Part shown: positions 48,881 to 59,205 of the stretch, one piece after another
Layout: each line of letters opens with the position of its first letter
Position numbering within the stretch: the first letter of the stretch is position 1
Assembly (NCBI GenBank): GCA_030386875.1
Contig: CM059577.1
Coordinates: forward strand, 23,075,038-23,139,037
DNA length: 64,000 nucleotides
Reading direction: 5' to 3'
Source of the DNA: Morinoia aosen
Lineage: Eukaryota > Arthropoda > Malacostraca > Amphipoda > Talitridae
Position numbers and translations under genes: made by a program
The notes under the pieces: model-generated
What the model saw: only the letters and a program-made list of their open reading frames with translations
Told to the model about the DNA's origin: nothing
The model's database searches: none

Positions 48881-50690
48881 GACATCAAACAAGGAGACAA
48901 CACACCTATTCTGTGTAAGGCATAAGTACGACCACATCCGGAGTACACAACAAAGCTCAGGTTTCCTACAAGAATTTAACTGAAGTTCTGAAATTTGCTC
49001 AGAAGAGAAACCACGAGTACCTACTTTTGACGGTTAAATTTACTCTGAAAACGCAAAAATTGCGAATTTCGCTCATAATTGAGGCCTATCTGACCATTGT
49101 GTAATGTGACGCTTGTGTCCCACGACACTCAAGTCCCAACTGAAACTGGGACTCGGGGCCATCCCTCAAGAGACACATGAGGGACTGGGACGGGACAATT
49201 AGGCGGCGGTGTTTCTTTCTGCGTTTGAGGGGAGCCCTGGACTACGGGGGTGACGGCACCTGGGCTGTTTTTTTTTTTTGGGGGGGGGGGGGGGAGGGGG
49301 GAGTAGAAGAAGGTGGGGAGGTAGGGAATTTGAAGGGGGGAGTGGAAGGAGAAGGCGGGAGGAGGAAAAGGGGAGGGGGTAAAGAGAGGGCGAAGAAGGA
49401 ATAAATGGAGGTAGTGGAGGAAGAAAAGGAGACGGGAGAGGAGGAAGTGGGGAGGAAAAAGAGAAGGGAAAGAAGGAATAAAAGGAGGTAGTGGGGATAG
49501 AACAAGTGGAGTTGGTGGATAGAAGGGTTGATGGAGGATGAGACATGGGAGATGAGAGATGAGGAGATGGGGAAAAATGAAAGAAGGAGAAGGAGGAATA
49601 TAAGGAAGTGGCTGGGGAAGAGAAGTAAAGGGAGGCAGGGAACAGTTAGTAAGTGAATGTACAAGTACGTACGAGTGCAAATCTACACATTTCTTGGGTG
49701 ATGTGCCTAAATAAATTGTGACATGGTTAATATATAGTCACTGTAATTCCACCTAACTGAATGTTGAATTTAATGATATAAGGTGATTTTTCGAAGTTAA
49801 CCTTTGAGAATTAAAAGAAGAAACAACGTCTCTAAAATATGCTTCTAAAACTAAACATTTCGGACTTAACATGAGTCCGTTTTCAGTGTTCTGAAAATAC
49901 ACGCATTAAATGTGATCAAATTTCGAACTTATCCAAAAGGCAACAATGCCATATCGATTTGATCTTGCTTTTAATAATGTTCAGTAGGGTATTTAAATCA
50001 AGCACTCAGCGCAGCTGCCCTCTGCAGTTCAGAATCTTGGCGTATTTATACACGCAACCCAAAATTGAATGATTGTGATACAGCAATGAAATCTTTCAAT
50101 GTTTCTTGATGTAGTTTTTTCAGTATATATTTGTTTTTGTTCTGGGTGTTTTAATAAACTACGTAAAAACAAATGCTAATTTCGTAGAAAAATTCTAATG
50201 CGGTGATTTTGTTCGGATTTAGTACGGATTTATATGGATTTTGTTCGGATTTATTTGGATTTTGTCAGGATTTTTTTTTATTTTATTCGAATTTGTTCGG
50301 ATTTTGCTTGGATTGTCTTGGATTTTCACATACTGAAGATGGATCCACGAGACAACCGAAATGTTCGATTTAAACAAAATGTCTACAGCGGCGCTGGTTC
50401 TTTTTTATCCTCAATGAATCAATATGCGAAACAAAATGCGTGATAATTAATATATGTATGAAATGCACGTTAATTAAATTCCTGGAAACTCATAGCAAAT
50501 AGCCTGCACACTTGAAAAAAGAAAATGACAGGTTTGTTCAGAGACCTGAACGAACCTTTTCATCATCAAGTCAAATCAAATTAGGGATAATTTATTCATA
50601 TCATTGTATATTTCATGGAAATTATAGGAAAATTGAGCCGTTCTGGCATCCTGTATTATTTGTAGATGCTCCGGCAACGAACCAAGTGCA
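48881..50690. other. Intergenic DNA with biased stretches
   Basis: About 49268-49300 is a T run followed by a G run. About 49300-49640 is purine-rich on the plus strand (GGAGGAAAAGGGGAGGGGG). About 50190-50335 has a decayed ~14-bp TTCGGATTTTG repeat. No gene recognised. Confidence 0.55.
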
Positions 50691-51512
50691 CTGCCAAGGG
50701 GCTACAGTTGGTCTGCACTGCCTAGGGGCTACAGTTGGTCTGCACTGTCAATGGGCTACAGTTGGTCTGCACTGTCAATGGGCTACAGTTGGTCTGCACT
50801 GCCAAGGGGCTACAGTTGGTCTGCACTGCCAATGGGCTACAGTTGGTCTGCACTGCCAATGGGCTACAATTGGTCTGCACTGCCAATGGGCTACAGTTGG
50901 TCTGCACTGTCAAGGGGCTACAGTTGGTCTGCACTGCCAATGGGCTACAGTTGGTCTGCACTGCCAATGGACTACAGTTGGTCTGCACTCTCAAGAGGCT
51001 ACAGTTGGTCTGCATTGCCAATGGGCTACAGTTGGTCTGCACTGCCAAAGGGTTACAGTTGGTCTGCACTGCCAAGGGGCTACAGTTGGTCTGCACTGCC
51101 AATGGGCTACAGTTGGTCTGCACTGCCAATGGGCTACAGTTGGTGCGCACTGCCGAGGGGCTACAGTTGGTCTGCACTGCCGAGGGGCTACAGTTGGTCT
51201 GCACTGCCAATGGGCTACAGTTGGTCTGCACTGCCAATGGGCTACAGTTGGTCTGCACTGCCAATGGGCTACAGTTGGTCTGCACTGCCAATGGACTACA
51301 GTTGGTCTGCACTCTCAAGGGGCTACAGTTGGTCTGCATTGCCAATGGGCTACAGTTGGTCTGCACTGCCAATGGGGTACAGTTGGTCTCCACTGTCAAG
51401 GGGCTACAGTTGGTCTGCACTGTCAAGGGGATTCAGTTGGTCTGCACTGCCAAGGGGCTTCAGTTGGTCTCCACTGTCTAGGAGCTACAGTTAGTCTGCA
51501 AAGAACAGAGGT
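50691..51512. repeat. 27-bp minisatellite
   Basis: About 30 copies of a 27-bp unit with core GCTACAGTTGGTCTGCACTG followed by CCAATGG. A 324-bp (12-unit) block is duplicated: the variant ATGGACTACAGTTGG occurs at 50967 and 51291 and is followed both times by a CTCTCAAG variant and a GCATTGCC variant. All plus frames are open because the unit is a multiple of 3; the 334-codon frame is an artefact. Confidence 0.96.
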
Positions 51513-51835
51513 TTAACTTCTAATACTGTTGAAAACCGTCCTTTCAAAAATATTCTTCGATATACTTTATGTTTTTTTTTTAATTTGTGCTATAAGGTGT
51601 GTTTTGTTTTGGAAGCTTGTAGTGTTCTCCCCCAGGCTGCAACACTCTTCGGGCAGACTTTGAGCTATCTTTTTCGTGATAGGATAACCCGAAGCGAGTG
51701 CCTGAGGTACAACCGTATTCGGCAGGATATGGACGACACGGGGGTAACACGGTAATTATATTGGTGACTGTTAGGTACACGGAACACGGACCATTACACT
51801 GGGCCCTCGGTGACTACTATGAGCACTGTTCGTTA
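51513..51835. other. Spacer left of the retrotransposon target array
   Basis: Low-complexity T run near 51571-51581, then about 250 bp of mixed sequence with no gene. It could belong to an older element in which the LTR retrotransposon is nested, but no matching counterpart was found on the right side. Confidence 0.45.
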
Positions 51836-51923
51836 CTCGTAAATTACGTAATGATTGGAACACAGCACTAATACGTGATGGTTGAAATACACTACTATTC
51901 GAGAAGTACGTAATGATTGAAAC
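51836..51923. repeat. Left part of the minisatellite split by the retrotransposon
   Basis: About one unit of the same TGATTGAAACACAATCCTAT family as 62111-62515 (ACGTAATGATTGGAACACAG, AATACGTGATGGTTGAAATA). It ends in AAAC at 51920-51923, the left copy of the 4-bp target duplication. Confidence 0.85.
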
Positions 51924-52097
51924 TGTACGGGCAGGGAAACACTTGTGAAGCTTGGCGGAGTTTATTTAGCTAGGTGTTGACAGAAGACGAGATGTTGATG
52001 GATTGAGCACCCGGCCTCGATAAGGGCGGCCCTTTATAGGTGTCCTCCAGATACAGAAGATGCTTCTACAGATAAACATGTGCGGAGATGCCGCATA
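51924..52097 (-). repeat. 3' LTR
   Basis: 174 bp, identical by eye to the copy at 61937-62110. On the minus strand it begins TATGCGG and ends CCGTACA. It contains TATAAAG (52032-52038) and AATAAA (51961-51966), the latter serving as the polyadenylation signal of the genomic transcript in this copy. Confidence 0.95.
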
Positions 52098-52112
52098 TAG
52101 CTCCCCCTCCCG
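52098..52112 (-). other. Polypurine tract
   Basis: On the minus strand GGGAGGGGGAG (52101-52111) lies three bases before the 3' LTR. This is the standard place and composition for the plus-strand primer of LTR retrotransposons, and it supports the minus orientation. Confidence 0.85.
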
Positions 52113-53866
52113 AATGTTGAGAGAGCACCACACAAAAAAAATAAAACTTTTAAACGAAATTCAAGAATTCGCAGAAATAAAGCAATCAATGAAAGTACAA
52201 TTCATGAATTGACAATAAATTATTTGAGAAAAAAAAGCAAGAAAATAAAAATTAAACGACAATTCCAAATGAAATCGCTCGTAGCCGTTGTACATTAAAT
52301 TACGTTAACCGTATCGCAATTTGTATTATCAAAAGCAAAAAAAATTAACAACTGTTATCACGCCAAGCCTTATTATAGTTTCGAGCAAAACAAGCAATCA
52401 CGAGGGTAACTCGAGCGAACATTATATATACGTACCCTATCGTAAAAAAACTTCGATACATCACTAAAATCATAGTTAAAAACACAAGAACCGATTACAT
52501 CACCCAAAAAGATATAGAATAAACGCAAAGCAGTTAGATTATAGGTAACGCATTTAACGCATTAAAATTTAGAACGCGGAGGAGAAAGAAAAAAAAATGT
52601 CAGTAGCTCCAACGAAGAACAAAATAAACCGTAGGAAATGTTAAGGAAACATTTACGGTTACTACGGAACTAAAACTGTGCATTACCAAGAAATGATTAT
52701 AGGGTGGTTTAAATGATTAATAAAACGCACAACTAAGCTAGAACCCAAGCTCTATAACTAGAACACGGTGAAACGCATGCTAAATAAAAAAATGCTTTTT
52801 ACCAATTCACCCCCTGCCGAATCAGTTAGGTTATCCACATGGCAAATGATTAGAACGCCAAAAACCGCTTAAGGAATAAGCCAAACAATCTTTTAGAACA
52901 CTAAAAATAAACTTAATACACCGCAAAAATTCAACAGTTAGACAAACCGCATTCAAAAAAAAAAAAAAAATGTTAAAACCCCCTTTTTTTCAAGACCCGT
53001 TCAAATTCTTAACATGTTACCTCAATCAACCCCTAAGAGAAGGATTCAAACACGTTTAGTACGACTTTAACACAAAATTTAAGGCATGTCATCATAAAAA
53101 AACTTAATAACTAAAAGCAAAAAATAGCGAAAGCAACGAGAACACGCGAAGGCAAAGCAATCGACTTACCGTGCAATAAATTCTCTGCACGTCGTCAGCC
53201 ATGTAGAACGATGTAGGGATCAAATATTGAAACGCCATTCATATTAATAATAGTAAAACGCCATAAAACGCCATCCTATCCGTCAACATATGTTAATTCA
53301 ACTCAAACCAATTCACCAATTACATATCATTGAATATAGGGATTACCGCAATTAGCATTCGATCGTTGCAATTTAACACATATTCAATACATTTTAAATT
53401 TCTCGCAAAACATCGGAAATAACACCTTCAAAAAAAATTAATAGAGCAAACAAAACAAACCATTTTAAACTATAAATGCCAACCTTCGAAACTCAAAATA
53501 AATAACGAAATCAAATTACTAATTAGAATCTTGGGGATTAACGCGTCAATAGTAAAAAAACTTAAGTTAAAACATGGGTTAAATAGATTAAATAATAGAT
53601 TAAATAGAACACTGCGCGCATATTTTATCGCGTGTTTCATGCGACATGCATATCCTGCAATCACTGCGCGCCAATATTTCAAAATTTTCAAACCAATTCT
53701 CGAATCAATTTTCCAATTAATAAATTTTCAGTAAATTTTCCAATCTAAACTCGTCGCACACCCGCAGAGTTACAGGGACGGTTCTGTCGTCCTGCATCCC
53801 GGGGACGTCCTGCCCGCTTTACGTGAGGTAAATTAAACACTACCACATCGCGCGCAATGTTAATCC
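52113..53866 (-). other. Retrotransposon 3' non-coding region
   Basis: About 1.75 kb between the accessory ORF and the polypurine tract, very A-rich on the plus strand (14-A run near 52957). I see no env-like protein. A 73-codon minus frame at 53470-53691 is hydrophobic in part but matches nothing. A GTAAGG donor-like string overlaps the accessory ORF's stop codon, so further splicing is conceivable. Confidence 0.6.
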
Positions 53867-54157
53867 TTACTGCTCCTGTTGGAGGATGCGTGGCGGCCTC
53901 CCTCTGGAGAGGCTTCTCGAAAAATCCTCCCGCTGCATCCGCGCAAGCACCTTTACCTCTTGTTTTACATGGTAAAGTATAGTCCCCATGCCCATGGTTA
54001 TCAGGACTAGGCCCATAATCAGGATATCGGTGACCCGATCGGGTAACAGCTCCATGGTGGAATTTTCGTTTATCCACTGTTCGTTGATAGTGGTTGAATG
54101 GGTTGATAATGCCGCCACCAGGGTGTCGACGTCTATGTTGGACTGGGCGTTTCCCAT
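53867..54157 (-). CDS. Accessory ORF: small myristoylation-type membrane protein of the retrotransposon
   Basis: This 96-residue ORF starts MGNAQS, which fits the N-myristoylation pattern (Gly at 2, Ser at 6). A polar segment to about residue 40 follows, then one hydrophobic stretch (ILIMGLVLITMGMGTILYHV, about 45-64), and a basic, charged tail with RSLSRGRPPR. It occupies the place where errantiviruses carry env, but it is too short and has no signal peptide, furin site or fusion peptide. The ATG is 14 bases after a strong splice acceptor (54171-54172) and is the first ATG after it, which argues for translation from a spliced subgenomic RNA. A role at membranes, for example in particle assembly or targeting, is inference. 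I do not recognise a named family. The overlapping 147-codon frame is judged a shadow. Confidence 0.65.
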   Translation of the reverse strand: MGNAQSNIDVDTLVAALSTHSTTINEQWINENSTMELLPDRVTDILIMGLVLITMGMGTILYHVKQEVKVLARMQREDFSRSLSRGRPPRILQQEQ

Positions 54158-54170
54158 CGAACTCTCGCTC

Positions 54171-54172
54171 CT
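54171..54172 (-). other. Splice acceptor for the accessory ORF
   Basis: On the minus strand a CTAAT branch-like motif is followed by a TCTTTTTTGTATCCTTCC tract, TTTCAG and then GAGCGAG. This is a near-ideal 3' splice site 13 bases upstream of the ATG at 54157. Confidence 0.75.
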
Positions 54173-54918
54173 GAAAGGAAGGATACAAAAAAGATTAGCA
54201 TGACCGGTAAATGAAATAAAATAAATACAACATATAATTTAGTATCAAATCTTGGTTGTCTGACAAGAGTCATTTAATCAACCACGACAGTCTCGCATAA
54301 AAGAAATGAACGCTGACCGTAACAAAAAAAAAAATTCTAGTCACAAGACACCTGCCTGATGGATTTAATTTAAATTTTGCTGATCGTCGAACATTCTGGA
54401 TCATCGACATTCTAGATCAGCGACATTCCGGATCAGATAAAAATAGCTCAGCAAGATCGCAGCAGCGCATCTCGCAGCAAAAACCACAAGCTCAGCGAAC
54501 TCAATTCGCCGCTTGCTCAAACGTTCACGAATTAAAATGTCAATTTAGCAATACGAATGTCTGAGTGAATTTGAAAAAAAAATTAATGAAACGTCTTAGC
54601 GACAGCTAAACGAGTCAGTACAAATTCCTCTGGGGTAAATACCTAAACATTACCTCACATTACTCGAGCATAGCAACAGTAAGACTAAATACAAAAGTAC
54701 AACGCATAGATTACTGAGATTAACATGAACGCAAACATCTTGCATATAGCGATAAATGCCTCTAAAATTATGATTATATTCCTTAACATTATTGATAAAC
54801 GATAAACAACGGTAAAAAGGTAAAAAAAACCGGTAAAACGGAGTAAATAACGATAAAAAGGTTAATTCGTTACTCGTCGATTAGTTAGGACGTCATATAG
54901 TCCAATGAATTCGTCTTT
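54173..54918 (-). other. Non-coding interval between pol and the accessory ORF
   Basis: About 750 bp without a credible ORF. At about 54391-54441 there are three copies of an ~18-bp motif (GACATTCTAGATCAGC-like). Most of the interval would be removed with the intron if the acceptor at 54171 is used. Confidence 0.6.
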
Positions 54919-56985
54919 TTAACTCACAGATTGTACCTTTTTGAGTGGTAAAAGATGATTAAGATTACTTCTAATAATTTTCGATCCAATTTTAATGTCA
55001 GCGTAATTACGTTTCACCTTTTGGACTACCGCAGGCCCTATCCAAGTTGAATCTAATTTAAATTTTTTCCCATGATTTTTCAAAAGAACCCTATCTCCCA
55101 CGCTAATATTCTTGTTGCGCCGCTTAAGATTTCTATAGAGATTTCGCTCTGTTGTGTTGTTAATAATTAAATTTCTAATATTTTCCACGGTTCGCACGGC
55201 TTCTCTAGCTCTGATATTTACTAAATCTAATTCTTCATCAAAGCTGTAAATGACTGAATCAAAATTCTCGGGCTGGTAGTAAGCACACGTATCGCGATTA
55301 AACATTACATAGCTTGGTGTTTCGCCAATAGTAGAATTTAAAGAATTATTCAAGGCATTTTTTACAACTTCTAATAATTGGTCCCACTCTGCATGGACGA
55401 GTGTATTGACATATAATTTCAAAAGATTCGTAATTTTTTTGTTATTGCGCTCTACAATGGCATTAGAATGTGGGCTGTAAGCCAAAACTTCCTTTTTTGC
55501 AATGGCATGTAATTTTGCAAACTGCTTGAGTGCCACTGATTTAAACTCAAGAGCATTATCTGATATCAGCGTCCTAGGATAACCTAAAAGTGAGAAACAA
55601 TTGCTTAAACAAGAAATCACTGTTTCCGTATTTCGATTTGAGATTGCATATAAACGACAAAATCTTGAGAACAAATCAATTACTACCAATATATACTTAT
55701 TCCCATTATCAGTTACTTTAAGTGGCCCTAAAAGATCCATTGAAACGACCTCGAAAGGCTCTTTAGCAATCGGAGCTGTCAAAATTTTAATTGGAACTGA
55801 TGGTCTTGCTTTAATAATTTTACACACCTCGCAATGTTGAACAAGTTTGCGCACAATGGTTTTCTCTAACTGATTCCAATATTTTAACTTAAATTTAAAC
55901 AAAGTGTGCTTGTAGTCCGTGTGGTATAGAGTGTGTATGGCCAGAATGGCCTTACTCATTAAGGAATTTGGTACAACTGCTGTGAGTATTGTACTCGGTC
56001 GATTATCAATCTCTCTACGTCGATAAAGAATATCATTCAGAATTAAAAATTTTTGCAAGTCTGGGATAGTCGAAATACTGTCATGTAATAAAGCATTCTT
56101 AATTTCTATGCAAAATGCGTCGTTGTTTTGTTCGTCGATAAACTCCTTAATCGTCCAAGATATCTCAGACTCTGTCGGTACATAATTTATTAGCGCCGGT
56201 CGTGCGTCTGTGTCTGCTGCACTGTCAGCATCGTCTCGAGTCGGAGGCAGGTCAACTACCTCGCTTCCTGTCATGTGTTTGTGTCGTGCTCGAGTCTCCA
56301 CCACACAAACTTCTGATTCAAATGCGACTTCCAAATCATCACAAGAATTTAGTTCTTTAAGGTTTAACTTCTCGTTATTAACAGGTAATCTGCTTAAATA
56401 ATCTGCGACAACGTTTTCTTTACCAGGTAGATATTTTACAACCGGATCAAAGGAATGTACATTTAGGCACCAGCGCGCCATGTTGGTGTCGTCCGGAAGT
56501 TTTTCATTAAAAAGTGGCGCTAAAGGTTTGTGGTCTGAGTATACCCGGACGGGGTAACCAGTTATTAAATACTTAAAGTGTTTTAGAGCTGAATGAATTG
56601 CGAAGAACTCTTTTTTGGTAGTAGAATATCTTCGCTGGCTCGAATTTAAATTTTTACTAAAATAAGCTATAGGTCTTAGAATTTTGTCGCCTGAATCATC
56701 CGCTTGCATTAGTACAGCACCAATTCCTGTATTGGAAGCGTCAGTAAAAACATGAAAGTCTTTAGTATAGTCAGGATGTCTTAGAACTGTGTCAGAAGTT
56801 AGTAACGACTTCATAAAATCAAAACTTCTTTGACACTCGTCTGTCCAAGTATAAACAACATTCTTTCTCAAAAGGTTGTACAAGGGGTAAGCTACTTCTG
56901 CAAAGTTGGGTAAAAAATTTCGAAAATAATTTGCTAGCCCTAAAAACTGTTGCAGTTCCTTCACATTGGTCGGCGCTCGGCAGTC
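54919..56985 (-). pseudogene. pol: pol 3' part: RT thumb, RNase H, integrase (cut off by an upstream stop)
   Basis: Same frame as the upstream pol segment, separated only by TAA at 56986-56988. The first residues include the thumb motif KELQQFLGLANYFR. RNase H follows with FTDASNTGIGAVL, YSTTKKEFFAI and YSDHKPL. The integrase zinc-binding region has H..H (IHTLYHTDYKH) and CEVC. The integrase core shows MDLLGP, LISDNALEF and SNAIVERNN with D, D, E in place. A C-terminal GPY/F-like stretch (STWIGPAVVQKV) ends near LNHLLPLKK. About 680 codons. No ATG of its own is convincing; it would be reached only through the upstream frame. Apart from the stop, every catalytic residue looks intact. Confidence 0.92.
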
Positions 56986-59205
56986 TTATAATTTCTGTGA
57001 GTGTTTACACTTAATACCGTCGGCGGCAATGGTATGGCCCAAATATTCGAGCTCTTTTTTAAAGAAATGGCATTTCTCAAGCTTTAAGGATAATTTACCG
57101 GATCGCAGCATCTTAAGCACAATCTCTATATCAATCAAGTGCTGATCTTTATTTTTTGAAAACACCAATATATCGTCTAGGAAGACGAAAGCTAGTTTAC
57201 CCAGAATGGGTGCAAGAGCAGATGTCATGACTCTTTGAAATATTCCCGGAGACGTAGAAAGTCCGAATGGTACACGACAGAAATGATATTTACGGTAATT
57301 TACGCTAAATGCCGTGTATTTCCTGCTCTCTTTTTCTAACTCTATCTGATGAAATGCCGAGCGAAGATCAAGGTTAGAAAACCACGTGTTACCACCTAAC
57401 GTCGATAAAATGTCGTCAATGCGGGGAATTGGGTAAGAATGTTTAATCAAAACCTTATCCAAGGAACGGAAATCTATCACGGGACGCAGATCTCCTGATT
57501 TCTTTTTAACTACAATGACAGGGAAATTGAAATCAGAAGATGACTCCTCTATTATTCCCTGATCGAGCATATCGTTAGTTATTCTCATTACCTCTTCTTG
57601 GTACTTATGAGGTATGCGGTAGGGAGCTAAATTTAATACAGGCGCATCAGTTTTCAACTGAATATGATGCTTCAAGATATTCGTTACACCTATTTTTTCG
57701 CCTTCTAAAGTTACTACATCACGGTACTTATTTAACAATTTAACTAAGGGTAGTTGCACGTCATCTTCCTTACATGAAATATCATTTACCGTCAAGTCAC
57801 GTCGTAACTCCTGATCTCCATTCTCTCCACTTATTAAACCTGCATTTACTTCTGCATTGATTTCTCCACTTATTAACCCTGCATTTACTTCTGCATTGAA
57901 ATCTAACTCCTTGTCATCAACAAGAATTTCACCTCTGCCACGAGTATCAGCATCCAACGCAAGTTTTCTATTGACAATGGCATTCCTTCCACCACATGTC
58001 GATTTAACTTTCGTCGTATCTGACCCAGCGACAGAATTTACCTCAACATCACTTGCATCTCTGAGCGCTGTTTCCACATTTGTTACATATACTTCGCTCT
58101 CAATATCATTAGCCTTTATGAATTCCACATTACATATCATCGAATTCTCAGCGAGATACACAGTCTCATCACTTGGATTTAAAACCATAATCGGTACCAC
58201 ACCGTCTTCATTTATTTGAACAATTGAGTCAGCTATAAGAGCACCATTATCAAGACATCTTTTCAGAATCATGTATTCTCCTGCAATTGGTTTCTTAAGG
58301 AAGCCATAAATGACATTAAGTGAATTACCAGGCACTTCAGCCTGATTGCAATGAACGATTAATTGCTTCGTACTCGTTGACCGTGCCTCAGCCGTCGCTG
58401 GACTCTTTTTCCTGCCGTCAACACTTTTTAATTGCCTCATGCTCTTTCTCGCAACAGCAATCTCTGACAAGAGACAGTCACTATTCACTATTTTTCGCAT
58501 TACTATTTCTCGGCTTAACAAAGGTTCCATATTTAAATCTTGAAAAGGAATTGGAATATTATTCCAAAGAAGTTCTTTATTTTTAAAGTTAATAACGGCA
58601 TCTTTTAATACATCTCGACCCAGTATCAGGTCATAATTAAATCGAGCTTCTTTTACAACGAGTGCACTTGTTTTAATTACTTTATTAGTGCCGGGAATTT
58701 TAATAGATAACTCTACTTCACCTGTGACGTCACTCTTCCCGTTGATCCCTTTTACTCTCAAGTGACTTGGTTTGACTTCTTCGCTCAAATTTTTAACCTG
58801 TCTGTAACTGATAAGACATTTCTCTGAGCCGCTGTCAAGCAAAGCGCTTAAATACTGGTCATTATTTTTGAGAATAATGGTCGGTTTGTTGCAATCCTTG
58901 AATGATACTAATCCATCATTTTTATCAACATTTTTTACAACGCTTACAGCAAAATATGACTCTACAGTCGTGCTTTGACAATGAGCATTTTCAAGCTCTT
59001 CGTCTTGCAACAAATTATATCTATTTTTACACTGAAACAAGGGGTCAACATACGATTTGGTTATCTCGGTGGTATCTGGAATTTTTGCCACGGTCTCTAG
59101 TTTAACGAGGTTGGTACCGCTAATTACCTCGGGCTCAATCTGTTTCAAATCCCCCTTACTACCTTCACCTAGTTTAAAAAATCGCTTGACGTGCTCTCCG
59201 CCCAA
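56986..59205 (-). CDS. pol: pol 5' part: protease and reverse transcriptase, ends at a premature stop
   Basis: About 739 codons in the -1 frame relative to gag, overlapping gag by 37 bases. The ATG at 59205 is inside gag and need not be used; entry is expected by frameshifting at 59172-59181. The aspartic protease has ALLDSGSEKC (Asp about 124) and DLILGRDVL. An acidic linker contains a 13-residue tandem duplication (EINAEVNAGLISG, near 57829-57900). RT motifs are KKKSGDLRPVIDFRSLD, NLDLRSAFHQI, PFGLSTSPGIFQRVM and FLDDILVFS (Asp pair about 677-678). The frame then stops with TAA at 56986-56988, just before the thumb. Gag-Pol polyprotein processing and reverse transcription are the known roles of this family; in this copy the RNase H and integrase would be lost. 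Confidence 0.93.
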   Translation of the reverse strand: MGGEHVKRFFKLGEGSKGDLKQIEPEVISGTNLVKLETVAKIPDTTEITKSYVDPLFQCKNRYNLLQDEELENAHCQSTTVESYFAVSVVKNVDKNDGLVSFKDCNKPTIILKNNDQYLSALLDSGSEKCLISYRQVKNLSEEVKPSHLRVKGINGKSDVTGEVELSIKIPGTNKVIKTSALVVKEARFNYDLILGRDVLKDAVINFKNKELLWNNIPIPFQDLNMEPLLSREIVMRKIVNSDCLLSEIAVARKSMRQLKSVDGRKKSPATAEARSTSTKQLIVHCNQAEVPGNSLNVIYGFLKKPIAGEYMILKRCLDNGALIADSIVQINEDGVVPIMVLNPSDETVYLAENSMICNVEFIKANDIESEVYVTNVETALRDASDVEVNSVAGSDTTKVKSTCGGRNAIVNRKLALDADTRGRGEILVDDKELDFNAEVNAGLISGEINAEVNAGLISGENGDQELRRDLTVNDISCKEDDVQLPLVKLLNKYRDVVTLEGEKIGVTNILKHHIQLKTDAPVLNLAPYRIPHKYQEEVMRITNDMLDQGIIEESSSDFNFPVIVVKKKSGDLRPVIDFRSLDKVLIKHSYPIPRIDDILSTLGGNTWFSNLDLRSAFHQIELEKESRKYTAFSVNYRKYHFCRVPFGLSTSPGIFQRVMTSALAPILGKLAFVFLDDILVFSKNKDQHLIDIEIVLKMLRSGKLSLKLEKCHFFKKELEYLGHTIAADGIKCKHSQKL

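Noticed and set aside
1-51512. CRISPR arrays
   Set aside because: Repeats are contiguous with no unique spacers of constant length, there are no cas genes, and the genome is eukaryotic.
53745-54188. 147-codon frame overlapping the accessory ORF
   Set aside because: It has no ATG start (the first codon is TTG, upstream of the splice acceptor), is rich in Arg/Pro/Gly/His, and is frame-shadowed by the better-supported 96-codon ORF.
52113-54918. An env gene in the retrotransposon
   Set aside because: No frame of suitable length, signal peptide, cleavage site or transmembrane anchor of env type is present; only the 96-codon ORF is credible.
54919-56964. Integrase segment as an independent ORF with its own start at 56964
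   Set aside because: That codon is GTG inside the conserved RT thumb. The segment is in the same frame as upstream pol and separated only by a TAA.
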